Positions 17,689 to 26,328 of a stretch of DNA of 64,000 nucleotides are shown here, piece by piece (the stretch's first letter is position 1; each line of letters starts with the position of its first letter). Source of the stretch: Roseovarius pacificus (lineage in GTDB: Bacteria; Pseudomonadota; Alphaproteobacteria; Rhodobacterales; Rhodobacteraceae). The position numbers were made by a program, and so were the translations under genes. The notes under the pieces are model-generated. The model was not told the origin of the DNA and did no database searches. It worked only from the letters and a program-made list of their open reading frames with translations. Location of the stretch: NCBI RefSeq assembly GCF_900142665.1, contig NZ_FRBR01000008.1:105604-169603 (forward strand). The letters run 5' to 3'.

Positions 17689-17826
17689 ATGAAAGCGATG
17701 TATACGGCCTTTGCGGCCACCGTGGTGATCTCGATTGCCGCATATTACATCCTCGGCGAAATCGGGTTTTCCAGTCAGGACCGTCTGGCAGGCGAATCCG
17801 TTCGTTTGGGTGACGCGCCCGAATGA
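17689..17826 (+). CDS. 45-aa single-pass membrane protein
   Basis: A short gene between the WD40-cytochrome and the regulator encodes MKAMYTAFAATVVISIAAYY followed by ILGEIGFSSQ and a polar tail. Residues about 5-23 form one hydrophobic helix. AAAGGAG lies about 9 bases before the ATG, and its TGA overlaps the ATG of the regulator gene (ATGA), both strong signs of a real gene. It could anchor the cytochrome or be a small subunit of the complex; no family is known to me. Confidence 0.72.
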   Translation: MKAMYTAFAATVVISIAAYYILGEIGFSSQDRLAGESVRLGDAPE

Positions 17827-19202
17827 CCCATAAAACGCCCGCTCAGGACAAACCCGCCACGCAGGCGGGCAAGGACGATTACGGCGAAACGCTGGCCGCC
17901 GCCTCGATCCTCGTGGTCGATGACGAACCGGGCATGCGCAACTTCCTGACCAAAACCCTGACACCCCGCTGCAAACGGGTGGAACAGGCCCGTTCCGCCG
18001 CCGAGGCCAGCGATATTCTGGACCGGGCGCATTTCGATCTGGTCATTCTCGACAACATCATGCCGGGCACCACCGGGCTCGACTGGCTGGGCGAACAGCG
18101 CCGCGTGGGCTTCTTTGCCGAAACCATCCTGATCACCGCCTATGCCGATCTGGACACCGTCATTCAGGCGCTGCGCGCGGGTGTGGCCGATTTTGTGCTG
18201 AAACCGTTTCGCGCCAACCAGATCCTGAATGCCGTGGCCCGCACGCTGGACCGCAAATACCTGCGGCGCGAGAACTACCTTCTGAAACACGCGCTCAGCG
18301 AAAGCGGCACCACCGCACGCGGGCGGCTGATGGGCAAATCGCCCGCCATCGCCGAAATCCGCGATATGCTGAACCGGGTCGCGCCGCTGCCGACCTCGGT
18401 CCTGTTCACCGGCGCCAGCGGCACGGGCAAGGAAATCGCCGCGCGCACCCTGCACGGGCTGTCGGACCGGGCTGAAAACCCCTTTGTCGCGGTTAATTGC
18501 GCAACCATATCGCCCGATCACATCGCCGAGGAACTGTTCGGCGAGATCGAAGGCGGCGAGCGACGCAAGGACGGGCTGTTGCTGCATGCCGAGGGCGGCA
18601 CCCTGTTTCTGGACGAGATCGCGCAACTGCCCGATCAGGTGCAGGCCACCCTGCTGCGCGTGCTGGAGGATCACCGCATCCGCCCCGCCGGGGCCGAACG
18701 CGAGATCCCGCTGAACCTGCGTTTTCTGTTCGCGACCAATGCCGATCTCGAACAGGCCGTGGCAGAGGGCCGCTTTCGTGCCGACCTGTTCCACCGGATC
18801 AACGTGCTCAATATCGCGATGCCCGCGCTCAAGGACCGCTCGGAAGACATCGTCGAACTGGCCGCCGTCTTCATGAGCGAATTTTCCCGCACCCTTGGCC
18901 TGCCCGCACTGGATCTGAACGAAGAGGTGCTGCTCAAGCTCAGCCGCTACGACTGGCCCGGCAATGTGCGCGAATTGCGCAACCTGATCGAGCGCTCGGT
19001 GATCCTGGGCGAATTTCCGACCGAATTTTCCGGCGCGGGCGAAGTGACCGGGGCCGAAGCCATCGAAACGCTGGAACTGGTCGAACAGCGCCATATCCTG
19101 AACGTTCTGGATGCCTGTCACGGCAACCGTGCCGAGGCTGCCCGCCGTCTGGGCGTATCGCGCAAGACGGTGGATCGAAAATGCGCCGCCTGGGGCATCT
19201 GA
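17823..19202 (+). CDS. NtrC-family response regulator lacking the GAFTGA motif
   Basis: This 459-aa regulator has a receiver domain (residues about 28-140; Asp33/Asp34, phospho-acceptor Asp77, Thr105, Lys127), an AAA+ domain with Walker A GASGTGKE (197-204) and Walker B GGTLFLDEIA (258-267), and a Fis-type helix-turn-helix (NRAEAARRLGVSRKTVDRK, about 436-454). After ELFG (237-240) the loop that normally reads GAFTGA is shortened to EIEGGERRKDG, so contact with sigma-54 as usually understood is doubtful. It is translationally coupled to the 45-aa membrane protein at the end of the formate dehydrogenase operon. No histidine kinase gene is adjacent. It probably controls this island. Confidence 0.92.
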   Translation: MTHKTPAQDKPATQAGKDDYGETLAAASILVVDDEPGMRNFLTKTLTPRCKRVEQARSAAEASDILDRAHFDLVILDNIMPGTTGLDWLGEQRRVGFFAETILITAYADLDTVIQALRAGVADFVLKPFRANQILNAVARTLDRKYLRRENYLLKHALSESGTTARGRLMGKSPAIAEIRDMLNRVAPLPTSVLFTGASGTGKEIAARTLHGLSDRAENPFVAVNCATISPDHIAEELFGEIEGGERRKDGLLLHAEGGTLFLDEIAQLPDQVQATLLRVLEDHRIRPAGAEREIPLNLRFLFATNADLEQAVAEGRFRADLFHRINVLNIAMPALKDRSEDIVELAAVFMSEFSRTLGLPALDLNEEVLLKLSRYDWPGNVRELRNLIERSVILGEFPTEFSGAGEVTGAEAIETLELVEQRHILNVLDACHGNRAEAARRLGVSRKTVDRKCAAWGI

Positions 19203-19307
19203 CCTGCCTGAGTACCCGGATAGGGGCCGTCTCCGCAGGATAGCTCTGGCAATTCACAGGGGCTGATCCTAGGCTGCCGATCGATGAGATCACGAAAGGA
19301 TTTTCCG

Positions 19308-19631
19308 ATGACCGCCCGCCCCGAAGCACAGCCGCAAACCCTCACCGATACCGAAGCGCATCGCATCACCCGGTTCGATTTCACCCCCGGCGCCGAAACC
19401 GGCTGGCATGTGCATGGATTCGACTACGTGATCGTCGCCCTGAGCGAATGCAACATGAAGCTGGAAATGCCCGATGGTACGGTGAACGAGGTGCTGCTGC
19501 CGCCGGGCCGGACCTATCACCGGCCCACGGGTGTCGAGCATAACGTGATCAACGGCGGCGATGCGCCGATGGCCTTTGTCGAGGTCGAGTTCAAGCAGGG
19601 GCTCGATCTCGACCTCCTGGATCAGGGCTGA
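19308..19631 (+). CDS. Small cupin-domain protein
   Basis: This 107-aa protein is one cupin barrel: the first metal motif is GWHVHGFDYVIVALSE and the second is PPGRTYHRPTGVEHNVIN, giving three histidines and a candidate fourth ligand. I chose ATG 19308 because GAAAGGA lies about 8 bases upstream; an in-frame ATG at 19284 lacks this. It stands alone after the regulator gene. Its stop codon and that of the converging bioY gene are back to back in one TGATCA. The ligand is unknown. Confidence 0.85.
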   Translation: MTARPEAQPQTLTDTEAHRITRFDFTPGAETGWHVHGFDYVIVALSECNMKLEMPDGTVNEVLLPPGRTYHRPTGVEHNVINGGDAPMAFVEVEFKQGLDLDLLDQG

Positions 19632-20177
19632 TCAGGCGCGCGACAGCACGCTGGCCGGACGCGCCTTGTAAAGCGACGCGGTCAGCGCGGCGGCAAGACC
19701 GGCCTTGATCAGGTCACCGGGGATGAACGGCGCCATCGAAACGGTGGCCTGCGTCAGGCTCATGTCCAGCATCGCGGTCATGCCGAGGATGCCGGGAATA
19801 TACGGCACCAGAATGCCGCCAATGATCGACGCGATCAGTGCGGCAAGGAAAACCGGCGTGTTGCGCATCTGCCCGGTGATCCAGCCGGTCACGAAGGCGG
19901 CGATGGGCCAGCCGATCAGGAAACCCACGGTCGGCCCGGCGAACACGCCCAAACCCCCGCGCCCACCGGCCAGCAGGGGCAGGCCAAGCGCCACAAGCCC
20001 GAGGAACAGCAAAACGGCCAGCGCCCCGCGCCGCGCGCCCAGAACCGTGCCGCACAGCATGATGCCCATGCCCTGCGCGGTGATCGGGATGCCCGAGGCA
20101 AGCGTGAATTTCGGCACCAGCCCCAGCACCGCGATCAGCGCGGCGAACAGGGCGATTAGGGTGATTTGACGTTCCAT
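19632..20177 (-). CDS. bioY: Biotin transporter substrate-binding component BioY
   Basis: A 181-aa integral membrane protein of the BioY family, the S component that binds biotin in an energy-coupling factor (ECF) transporter. It has about six hydrophobic helices; GVFAGPTVGFLIGWPIAAFV is a hallmark segment. The start at ATG 20177 has AAAGGA about 10 bases upstream; an alternative GTG at 20213, overlapping the bioN stop by 4 bp, would add 12 polar residues. It is the last gene of a leftward bioM-bioN-bioY operon. Identity is firm from sequence and neighbours. Confidence 0.92.
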   Translation of the reverse strand: MERQITLIALFAALIAVLGLVPKFTLASGIPITAQGMGIMLCGTVLGARRGALAVLLFLGLVALGLPLLAGGRGGLGVFAGPTVGFLIGWPIAAFVTGWITGQMRNTPVFLAALIASIIGGILVPYIPGILGMTAMLDMSLTQATVSMAPFIPGDLIKAGLAAALTASLYKARPASVLSRA

Positions 20178-20209
20178 GGGTCGCGTTTCCTTTGTTGTGA
20201 TCTTGGTCG

Positions 20210-20824
20210 TCACGGATCCTGCGGCGGGGTCAGCCCGCCGCGTGCGCGCAAAGCCTCGGCCACATGTTCGGCGTCGTCAATGGCAATCAGGGTGATCGGC
20301 AGGGCGATCTGCCAGCCCACGCGCCGCGCACTGCGCGCGCGCCAGGCGTCGATCAGCTTGTGCGCCTTGTCCATCAGGACGGGGATGAAGCGCACCACCA
20401 GCACGATGGCAAATCCAAGCGGCGCAGTATTCGCGCCCAGTTTGCGCAGCGGCGTCAGCAGCCACATCACCACGTCCGTCAGGTCGTCGAACCGGGTGGT
20501 CATGGTCACCAGATTGGCCAGCGCCACCGCCGCGATCAGGCGCAGGGCGATGATCAGCCCGGCCATGGTCTGCCCCATGACGGCGTGCCAGACGACGACC
20601 AGCGCCACGAAAAACCACACGGGTTTCAGCAGGGCAATGCCTTCGCGCAGAAATCGCCAGCCCGGCACAAGATAGAGCGCCGCCACCGCCGTCAGCCCGG
20701 CGGCCATGCCCGGTACGCTGTCCAGCCAGAACAGCGCAACCGTCGCCACGCAAAGCGCCGCCAGTTTCACGCCCGCCCGCAGCCGGTGATACGGCGTGCG
20801 GATGTCAGAGGTCAGCGTCAGCAT
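20210..20824 (-). CDS. bioN: ECF transporter transmembrane protein (BioN/EcfT)
   Basis: The 204-aa membrane protein is the T component that couples the ATPase to BioY. It has about four or five membrane helices and ends with the coupling-helix motifs AWRARSARR and EALRARGG, where Ala-Arg-containing triplets contact the ATPase in this family. ATG 20824 lies within the last 20 bases of bioM, so the genes are coupled. Its stop is 33 bases before the bioY start. Confidence 0.88.
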   Translation of the reverse strand: MLTLTSDIRTPYHRLRAGVKLAALCVATVALFWLDSVPGMAAGLTAVAALYLVPGWRFLREGIALLKPVWFFVALVVVWHAVMGQTMAGLIIALRLIAAVALANLVTMTTRFDDLTDVVMWLLTPLRKLGANTAPLGFAIVLVVRFIPVLMDKAHKLIDAWRARSARRVGWQIALPITLIAIDDAEHVAEALRARGGLTPPQDP

Positions 20825-21533
20825 CGCCCGCCTCCTGCATCGCCGCCAGATACCGATCCAGCACCGTATCGACAGGGCCATCCCCGGCAACGCGCCCCTG
20901 ATCCAGCCAGATCGCCCGATCATACCCAATCAGCGCAGCCGGGTCATGGGTGACATGGATCAGCGTGGCGGGCAGGGCGTCGAGATGACGGCGCAGTGCC
21001 CGCGTCGTCGGGATATCGAGGCCGGAGAACGGCTCGTCCAGAACGATCACTCTGGGCTCCATCGCCAGAACGGCCATCAGGCAGACCAGATGCCGCTGCC
21101 CTTGCGACAGGCTGTCGACCGGCCGGTCATGCCATTCGCCGCGTCCGAACCGCGCCAGCATTGCCCGCGCGCCATCGCGCGCCTCGGCTTTGGACTGGCC
21201 CAACTGGCGCAGGCCAAAGGCCAGTTCTTCCTCGACCGTGGGAAAGATGATCTGGTGATCGGGGTTCTGGAACAGGATGCCGACGTTGCGGATCGCCGCC
21301 TTGCGGTCCTTGTAGACACCCACACCGGCGACCTGCACGTCGCCTTCGTCCGGGGCGATCAGACCGGCGATCAGGCGTGACAGGGTGGTCTTGCCCGATC
21401 CGTTGCGCCCGATGATCCCGATGCGCCGCTCGCTCAGCGACAGCGAGACATCGCGCAGCGCCTCCCGCGTGCCGAACCGGCAGGTCACGCCGGTGATCTC
21501 GATGCCTGTGCTGGGTGCGGCCTGTGCCGTCAT
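20805..21533 (-). CDS. bioM: ECF transporter ATP-binding protein (BioM)
   Basis: This 242-aa ABC ATPase drives the biotin transporter. Walker A is GRNGSGKTT (42-50), the Q loop is LFQNPDHQIIF, the signature is SLSQGQRH and Walker B is VIVLDEPFSGLD. The Q-loop NPDxQ sequence is typical of ECF ATPases. It is the first gene of the operon; the 93-base gap upstream shows no TTATNNATAA-like BioR operator. One ATPase gene with BioN and BioY matches the BioMNY type. Confidence 0.9.
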   Translation of the reverse strand: MTAQAAPSTGIEITGVTCRFGTREALRDVSLSLSERRIGIIGRNGSGKTTLSRLIAGLIAPDEGDVQVAGVGVYKDRKAAIRNVGILFQNPDHQIIFPTVEEELAFGLRQLGQSKAEARDGARAMLARFGRGEWHDRPVDSLSQGQRHLVCLMAVLAMEPRVIVLDEPFSGLDIPTTRALRRHLDALPATLIHVTHDPAALIGYDRAIWLDQGRVAGDGPVDTVLDRYLAAMQEAGDADADL

Positions 21534-21626
21534 CGCGCCTTGCCCCGCGTTGCGGCCCGCGCGGGGCCCGGTCTGGGCCGGTTCAATAGCCCGCGCGCCC
21601 CCGACATGCCAGACGAAATCCTGTGC

Positions 21627-22637
21627 TTAGCGCCCCTGCATGATGATACGATACCGGATCTGGTCGAAAATCACCGCCAGAATGAGCAGCGCGCCCAGCA
21701 ACACCATTTGCATATAGGAACTGACCTGCGCCAGGTTCATCCCGTTCTGCACCAGCACGATAAAGAACGCCCCCAGAACCACGTTTTCCACCCGGCCGAT
21801 CCCGCCGCGCAGCGACACGCCCGCAATCACGCAGGCGGCGATGGATTCCAGCGCGATCGACCCGCCAAGGTTGGCCTCGCCCGATTCCACCCGCGCGGTC
21901 AGCAGCAACCCCGTCAGCGACGCGATCAGCGCGCAGATCATATAGGCCAGCAGCAAGGTGCGCCTGGTGTTGATCGCCGACAGATGCGCGGCCTTGATAT
22001 TGCCGCCCACGGCGTAAATCTGCGTGCCCAGCCGGGTGCGCGCCATCAGCACCCACATGATGACGATGCAGATCACGGCGATGATCACCGGCACGGGGAT
22101 GCTCCACAATCGCCCGAACCCGAACGTGTCGGCAAATTGAAAGGGCAGGCCAGAGACCGGCACGCCCCCGGTCAGGAACAGGGCAAACCCGGCCCCCACC
22201 GACGACACGCCAAGCGTCATGATGAAGGGCGATACCTCGAAATAGGCCACGCCGATCCCGTTCACCAACCCCACCATCAGCGCCGCGCCAAAGCCAAGGA
22301 ACGCACCCAGAAGGATCGCCAGCCAGATCACATCGGGGAAAATCCCCGCCAGCCACACCATGCCCATCGCCGACACCACCGAAGTCAGCGCAATCGCCGT
22401 GCCCACCGACAGGTCGAACCCCCCGGTGACCAGCGCCAGCATCTGGCCCATCGACACCAGCACCAGATACACCGATTGCCGCGCCACGTTGATCAGGTTC
22501 TGCCCAGTCAGGAACTTCGAGGACAGCAAGGTGAAGATCACCAGCGCCCCCAGCAGGAAGAACGGCAAGACGCCGACCTTGACGAACAGCCGCGTGATCC
22601 ACGCCTTGACGCCGGTCGCTTGGGTGTCTGAACTCAT
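21627..22637 (-). CDS. ABC importer permease, ribose/RbsC family
   Basis: The 336-aa inner-membrane protein has about nine or ten hydrophobic helices and the BPD_transp_2 pattern of sugar and related importers: GQMLALVTGGFDLSVGTAIA near the first third and a conserved VNGIGVAYFEVSPFIMTLG segment. It is the last gene of the large leftward pxp operon and overlaps the ATPase gene by 4 bp. The partner binding protein is TorT-like, so the ligand need not be a sugar. In this context a lactam or amide-like compound is possible, which is inference. Confidence 0.9.
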   Translation of the reverse strand: MSSDTQATGVKAWITRLFVKVGVLPFFLLGALVIFTLLSSKFLTGQNLINVARQSVYLVLVSMGQMLALVTGGFDLSVGTAIALTSVVSAMGMVWLAGIFPDVIWLAILLGAFLGFGAALMVGLVNGIGVAYFEVSPFIMTLGVSSVGAGFALFLTGGVPVSGLPFQFADTFGFGRLWSIPVPVIIAVICIVIMWVLMARTRLGTQIYAVGGNIKAAHLSAINTRRTLLLAYMICALIASLTGLLLTARVESGEANLGGSIALESIAACVIAGVSLRGGIGRVENVVLGAFFIVLVQNGMNLAQVSSYMQMVLLGALLILAVIFDQIRYRIIMQGR

Positions 22638-24136
22638 TGTGTCGCTCCGCTTTCATCGAAGAAGTGTTTGAGGATCGTGTCCTCGGTCATCTCGTCGCCG
22701 CTCAACTCGGCGCTCAGCCTGCCATGCGCCATCACCAGCATCCGATGCGCCAGATGCATCACCTCGGGCAGGTCCGAGGAAATGACGACCACCGCCTTGC
22801 CCGCCTCGGCCAGTTCCTTGATCAGCAGGTAGAGCGCCGCACGCGTGCCCATGTCCACGCCCACCGTCGGCTCGTCGAGGATGTAGACATCCGCGTCCTG
22901 CCCAAAGCACTTGCCGAACAGCACCTTCTGCTGGTTGCCGCCCGACAGTTGCGACACCAGCCTGCTGCGGTATCCCTCGTGCAACTCCACGTAATCGGCA
23001 ATCTGAACGCTGGCCTCGCGCACCGCCGACCAGTTGATCAGCCCCGTGCCGCCGCGCCCGCCCATCACAAGGTTCACCGCCAGATTGTCATTCGCGGTTT
23101 TCGCCAGATCCAGGCCTTCGCCCTTGCGGTCGGGCGACAGGTAATACATGCCGTGATGAATGATCTGCCTTGTGGGGGCGTGGGTGATGTCCTGCCCCTT
23201 CAGCGTGACGCGCCCGGCCAGCCGGGGCGCCACACCCATCATCGCGCGAAACAGGCGCGACTTGCCGCAGCCCACCAGCCCCGCCACGCCCAGCACCTCA
23301 CCCGCGCGGATGTCCACGTCGGCGGCCTGTACGCCGTTGGTGCGCACCCCCTCGGCGCGCAGCAGCACCTCGCCGGGGTTATGCGCGATCTGCGGGTAAA
23401 TCTCGGAAATCGCGCGGCCCGTCATCATCTCGACCAGCGCGTCGTCATCGGTCTCGTCCATGGCCACGGTGCCGATTTTGGCCCCGTCGCGCAGCACGGT
23501 CACCCGGTCGGCGATCCGCGCAAATTCCTGCATCCGGTGCGAAATATAGATGATGCCCACACCGCGCGCCTTCAGCGTTTCGATGAAATCGAACAGGTGA
23601 TCCACCTCGCGGTCGGTCAGCGATGCGGTGGGCTCGTCCAGAATAAGAACCGACAGATCGCCATGGAACGCCTTGGTGATCTCGACCATCTGCTGTTGCG
23701 CGCGCGACAGGCGGCCTGTCACCTCGGTCGGGTCGATCTCGAAATCCAGTTCCTGAAACATTTCCCGGGCGCGGCGACGCATCTCGCGATGATCTACGAA
23801 CGGGCCTTTCATCGGCTCCCAGCCCAGAAAGATGTTCTCGGCTACGCTCAGCGTCGGGATCAGCGAAAATTCCTGAAAGACGGTGTAAATCCCCTTGGCC
23901 TGCGCATCCGCGACCGAGCCGAAACGCATCTTTTCGCCATTCAGTTCGATTGTGCCTCCGCTCGGGCTGTTGGCCCCGGCCAGCATCGAAATCAGCGTCG
24001 ATTTTCCCGCGCCGTTTTCGCCGAACAGAACGTGTACCTCACCGGGCATCAGTTCGAAATCGACTGAATCCAGCGCCAGAACGCCGGGATATTGCTTGGA
24101 CAGACCCGTGGTGCGGATCAGGGGCTGGGAAGGCAT
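22634..24136 (-). CDS. ABC importer ATP-binding protein, two-domain RbsA type
   Basis: This 500-aa protein has two ABC domains in tandem, as in ribose-family importers. The first has Walker A GENGAGKST and Walker B VLILDEPTASLTD with an LSRAQQQMVEI signature; the second has a degenerate Walker A (GLVGCGKSR) and LSGGNQQKVLFGK with YILDEPTVGVD. I chose ATG 24136, which has GGAG 8 bases upstream; ATG 24142 is possible. It lies between the binding protein (72-base gap) and the permease (4-bp overlap). Confidence 0.9.
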   Translation of the reverse strand: MPSQPLIRTTGLSKQYPGVLALDSVDFELMPGEVHVLFGENGAGKSTLISMLAGANSPSGGTIELNGEKMRFGSVADAQAKGIYTVFQEFSLIPTLSVAENIFLGWEPMKGPFVDHREMRRRAREMFQELDFEIDPTEVTGRLSRAQQQMVEITKAFHGDLSVLILDEPTASLTDREVDHLFDFIETLKARGVGIIYISHRMQEFARIADRVTVLRDGAKIGTVAMDETDDDALVEMMTGRAISEIYPQIAHNPGEVLLRAEGVRTNGVQAADVDIRAGEVLGVAGLVGCGKSRLFRAMMGVAPRLAGRVTLKGQDITHAPTRQIIHHGMYYLSPDRKGEGLDLAKTANDNLAVNLVMGGRGGTGLINWSAVREASVQIADYVELHEGYRSRLVSQLSGGNQQKVLFGKCFGQDADVYILDEPTVGVDMGTRAALYLLIKELAEAGKAVVVISSDLPEVMHLAHRMLVMAHGRLSAELSGDEMTEDTILKHFFDESGATQ

Positions 24137-24208
24137 TGTCATGTCTCCGGGGGAGGACCGTGCCGGGGCCATGTAGGCCGGCCCCGGCACCTGATTGTCA
24201 GAGGCGGA

Positions 24209-25282
24209 TCACTCTACCGAAAATTCCGGACGGAACCCGTCGGGCGGCAGGATGTTTTCACGCGGCACATCGTTGATGTTCTCGGGGTCGACGACGAAAA
24301 TCTTCGGCCCGACATGCTTGACGTAGTCTTGCTCTTCCAGAATGCGCACCGCCTGATCCACGGCGATCCGGCCCTGAATGACCATCGAATCCGCAGGCGC
24401 GGCCAGGATGAAGCCTCGCTGAATGCCGGTATAGACCCCCGGCGTCATGTAGAACGCCAGCAGATCGACCTCGCCCTTCAGTCCGCGCTCGCGGATCACG
24501 CCCTGCGCGGCCTCGGCGGTCACGGCGGTGCCCGCCAGATAGCGCACGTCGGGATTCGCCTGCAGCACGTCCTCGACCAGTTTCAACTGGGTTTCCTTGC
24601 CGGTATCGCCAAAGCGCGGCTCCAGCACCTCGACCGCCGATCCCTCGACCGCGCCCATGAAGCCCTCATGCGCGGCCTCGACCCAACCGGCGCCCGCCGG
24701 TCCGGGGAACCAGCCCACCTTGACCGCGTCGCTGCCCGCAGGGTGCTTTTCGGCCAGGTAGTTGCCGATCTCCGAGCCCATCGTGCGGAACGACACCAGC
24801 GATTTGGCCGCGATGTCGCCCGAGGACACGCCATTGATCACGTCAATCACCGGGATGCCCTGGCCTGCGACTTCGCTGATCACGTTGTTCAGCCCGTCAT
24901 AGGAAATCGCGCCGATGATCACCGCGTCGGCCCCGCCGGAAACACAATCCTCGATCTGGCTGATCTGGGTGTTCAGTTCGGTATAGCCCCCGGCCTCGAC
25001 CACGTTCAGCTTGACGCCAAGGCGCTTGGCCTCGTCCACCACGCCGTAATCCACGCCCAGCCAATAGGCGTCTTTCATGTGCGGGAAGGACACGCAGATG
25101 TTCCACGGCTGCGCTGCGGCCTCAAGCGGAGTATAGGTGACCTCGCTCACCTCGCCATCGGCGCTGAAGGCCGGGGTCACTTCCTCGGCGGGGTAGGGAT
25201 ACCACGCGTCCTGCGCCATCGCGCTGGCGGGCAGGGCCGTGGCCAGCGCCAGGGCGCTTGCCAGTTTCAGATGCTTGTTCAT
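24209..25282 (-). CDS. Periplasmic binding protein, TorT/ribose-binding family
   Basis: The 357-aa precursor has a signal peptide (about 1-24, cut near SAMAQ) and a type I periplasmic binding fold, with VSFPHMKDAYWLGVDYGVV in the first lobe and FYMTPGVYTGIQRG in the second. It resembles TorT, the periplasmic TMAO-sensing protein, but no TMAO reductase or sensor kinase genes are nearby. Instead it precedes a ribose-type ATPase and permease, so it is most likely the importer's ligand receptor. The start ATG 25282 has AAGGAGG about 8 bases upstream. The ligand is unknown. Confidence 0.85.
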   Translation of the reverse strand: MNKHLKLASALALATALPASAMAQDAWYPYPAEEVTPAFSADGEVSEVTYTPLEAAAQPWNICVSFPHMKDAYWLGVDYGVVDEAKRLGVKLNVVEAGGYTELNTQISQIEDCVSGGADAVIIGAISYDGLNNVISEVAGQGIPVIDVINGVSSGDIAAKSLVSFRTMGSEIGNYLAEKHPAGSDAVKVGWFPGPAGAGWVEAAHEGFMGAVEGSAVEVLEPRFGDTGKETQLKLVEDVLQANPDVRYLAGTAVTAEAAQGVIRERGLKGEVDLLAFYMTPGVYTGIQRGFILAAPADSMVIQGRIAVDQAVRILEEQDYVKHVGPKIFVVDPENINDVPRENILPPDGFRPEFSVE

Positions 25283-25356
25283 GTGTCTGACCTCCTTGTC
25301 AGTTCGGTTTTGTTTGTTTGGCAGGGCGCGCCAGCGCCCCGCTGTCCCGCAGGCGG

Positions 25357-26328
25357 TTATCCCAGCTCTTCGCGGATTTTCCGGATGATGGCCTTGCGAT
25401 CGGCCCGGGCGGCCAATGCGGTGTCCATGTCCACATTGACGAAATTCACCTGCGTGTTGGGCTGCAACTGCCCGATCAGGTCCATGTCCGCCGAGATGAT
25501 CGCGCCAAGGGTGAAATAGCCCCCGCCCGACACGGCGTCGCGGTGCAGCACGATGGGTTCCGTCCCGCCCGGCACCTGGATGGAGCCATAGGAATAGCAC
25601 CCGTCCACGATGTTCGACGGATCGGCCCCCGCGCCAAAGGGCTGTTCACGTTCGACGAATTCCAGCGGACGACCGCCCTTGAAACGGTATCCCATCCGGT
25701 CGGCCTCGGCCGCGACGGTCCAGGTGTCCTCGAAGAACTGCTGTCCGGCGGTGTCGGTCAGACGGTACCAGTAAAGCCCCGTCAGCACCCGCAATTCCGC
25801 CGGATTGCCCGGCCCGCGCCGCAACGCGGCGGGCACGCTGCGCCCCTCTGCCACGGTCGGGGCATCGCCCACCGGCAATTCGTCACCGGGCTGCACCGCG
25901 CGGCCCTCGACCCCGCCAAGCGCGCCGATCGGATAGGTCGAACGACTGCCCAGATCGGGCTCGGTCGCGATACCGCCGGACACGGCGATATAAGCCCGCG
26001 CGCCCGCTTGCAGAAAGCCGAAGCTCAGAACCTGCCCCGGCTTCATGGTGAAGCTGGTCCAGGTTTCGCGCGGCTCGCCGTCCACCATCACCGGCAGTTC
26101 CGCGCCGGTCACGGCGACGCTGGCCTCCTGGGTGAACTCGATCTCGGGCCCCATGAACACGGCTTCCAGCCCGGCGGCCTCCTCGGGGTTGCCGACCAGC
26201 ATGTTGGCCGCGCGCATCGACAGGCGGTCCATCGCGCCCCCCTCGGGGATGCCCAGATGGAAATAGCCGGGGCGGCCCATGTCCTGAATCGTGGTGGCGA
26301 GGCCGGATTTGACAATCTTAAGCGTCAT
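25357..26328 (-). CDS. pxpC: 5-oxoprolinase subunit C / biotin-dependent carboxyltransferase-like (PxpC, KipA)
   Basis: This 323-aa protein belongs to the AHS2/KipA/PxpC family: TTIQDMGRPGYFHLGIPEGG and MDRLSMRAANMLVGNPE near the N-terminus are diagnostic. With PxpA and PxpB such proteins form ATP-dependent 5-oxoprolinase; the same domain forms part of the carboxyltransferase of urea carboxylase. It overlaps pxpB by 11 bp. Because a biotin carboxylase and carrier protein are in the same operon, a carboxyltransferase role is at least as likely as hydrolysis of 5-oxoproline. Confidence 0.9.
   Translation of the reverse strand: MTLKIVKSGLATTIQDMGRPGYFHLGIPEGGAMDRLSMRAANMLVGNPEEAAGLEAVFMGPEIEFTQEASVAVTGAELPVMVDGEPRETWTSFTMKPGQVLSFGFLQAGARAYIAVSGGIATEPDLGSRSTYPIGALGGVEGRAVQPGDELPVGDAPTVAEGRSVPAALRRGPGNPAELRVLTGLYWYRLTDTAGQQFFEDTWTVAAEADRMGYRFKGGRPLEFVEREQPFGAGADPSNIVDGCYSYGSIQVPGGTEPIVLHRDAVSGGGYFTLGAIISADMDLIGQLQPNTQVNFVNVDMDTALAARADRKAIIRKIREELG

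Noticed and set aside
14541..17720. A 1059-codon minus-strand frame opposite the beta, gamma and WD40-cytochrome genes
   Set aside because: Antisense shadow; the plus strand carries the signal peptides, heme motifs and tight gene spacing.
24209..25282. Part of a TMAO reductase (Tor) sensing system
   Set aside because: No torS, torR, torA or torC homologue lies nearby, and the gene sits in an ABC importer operon.
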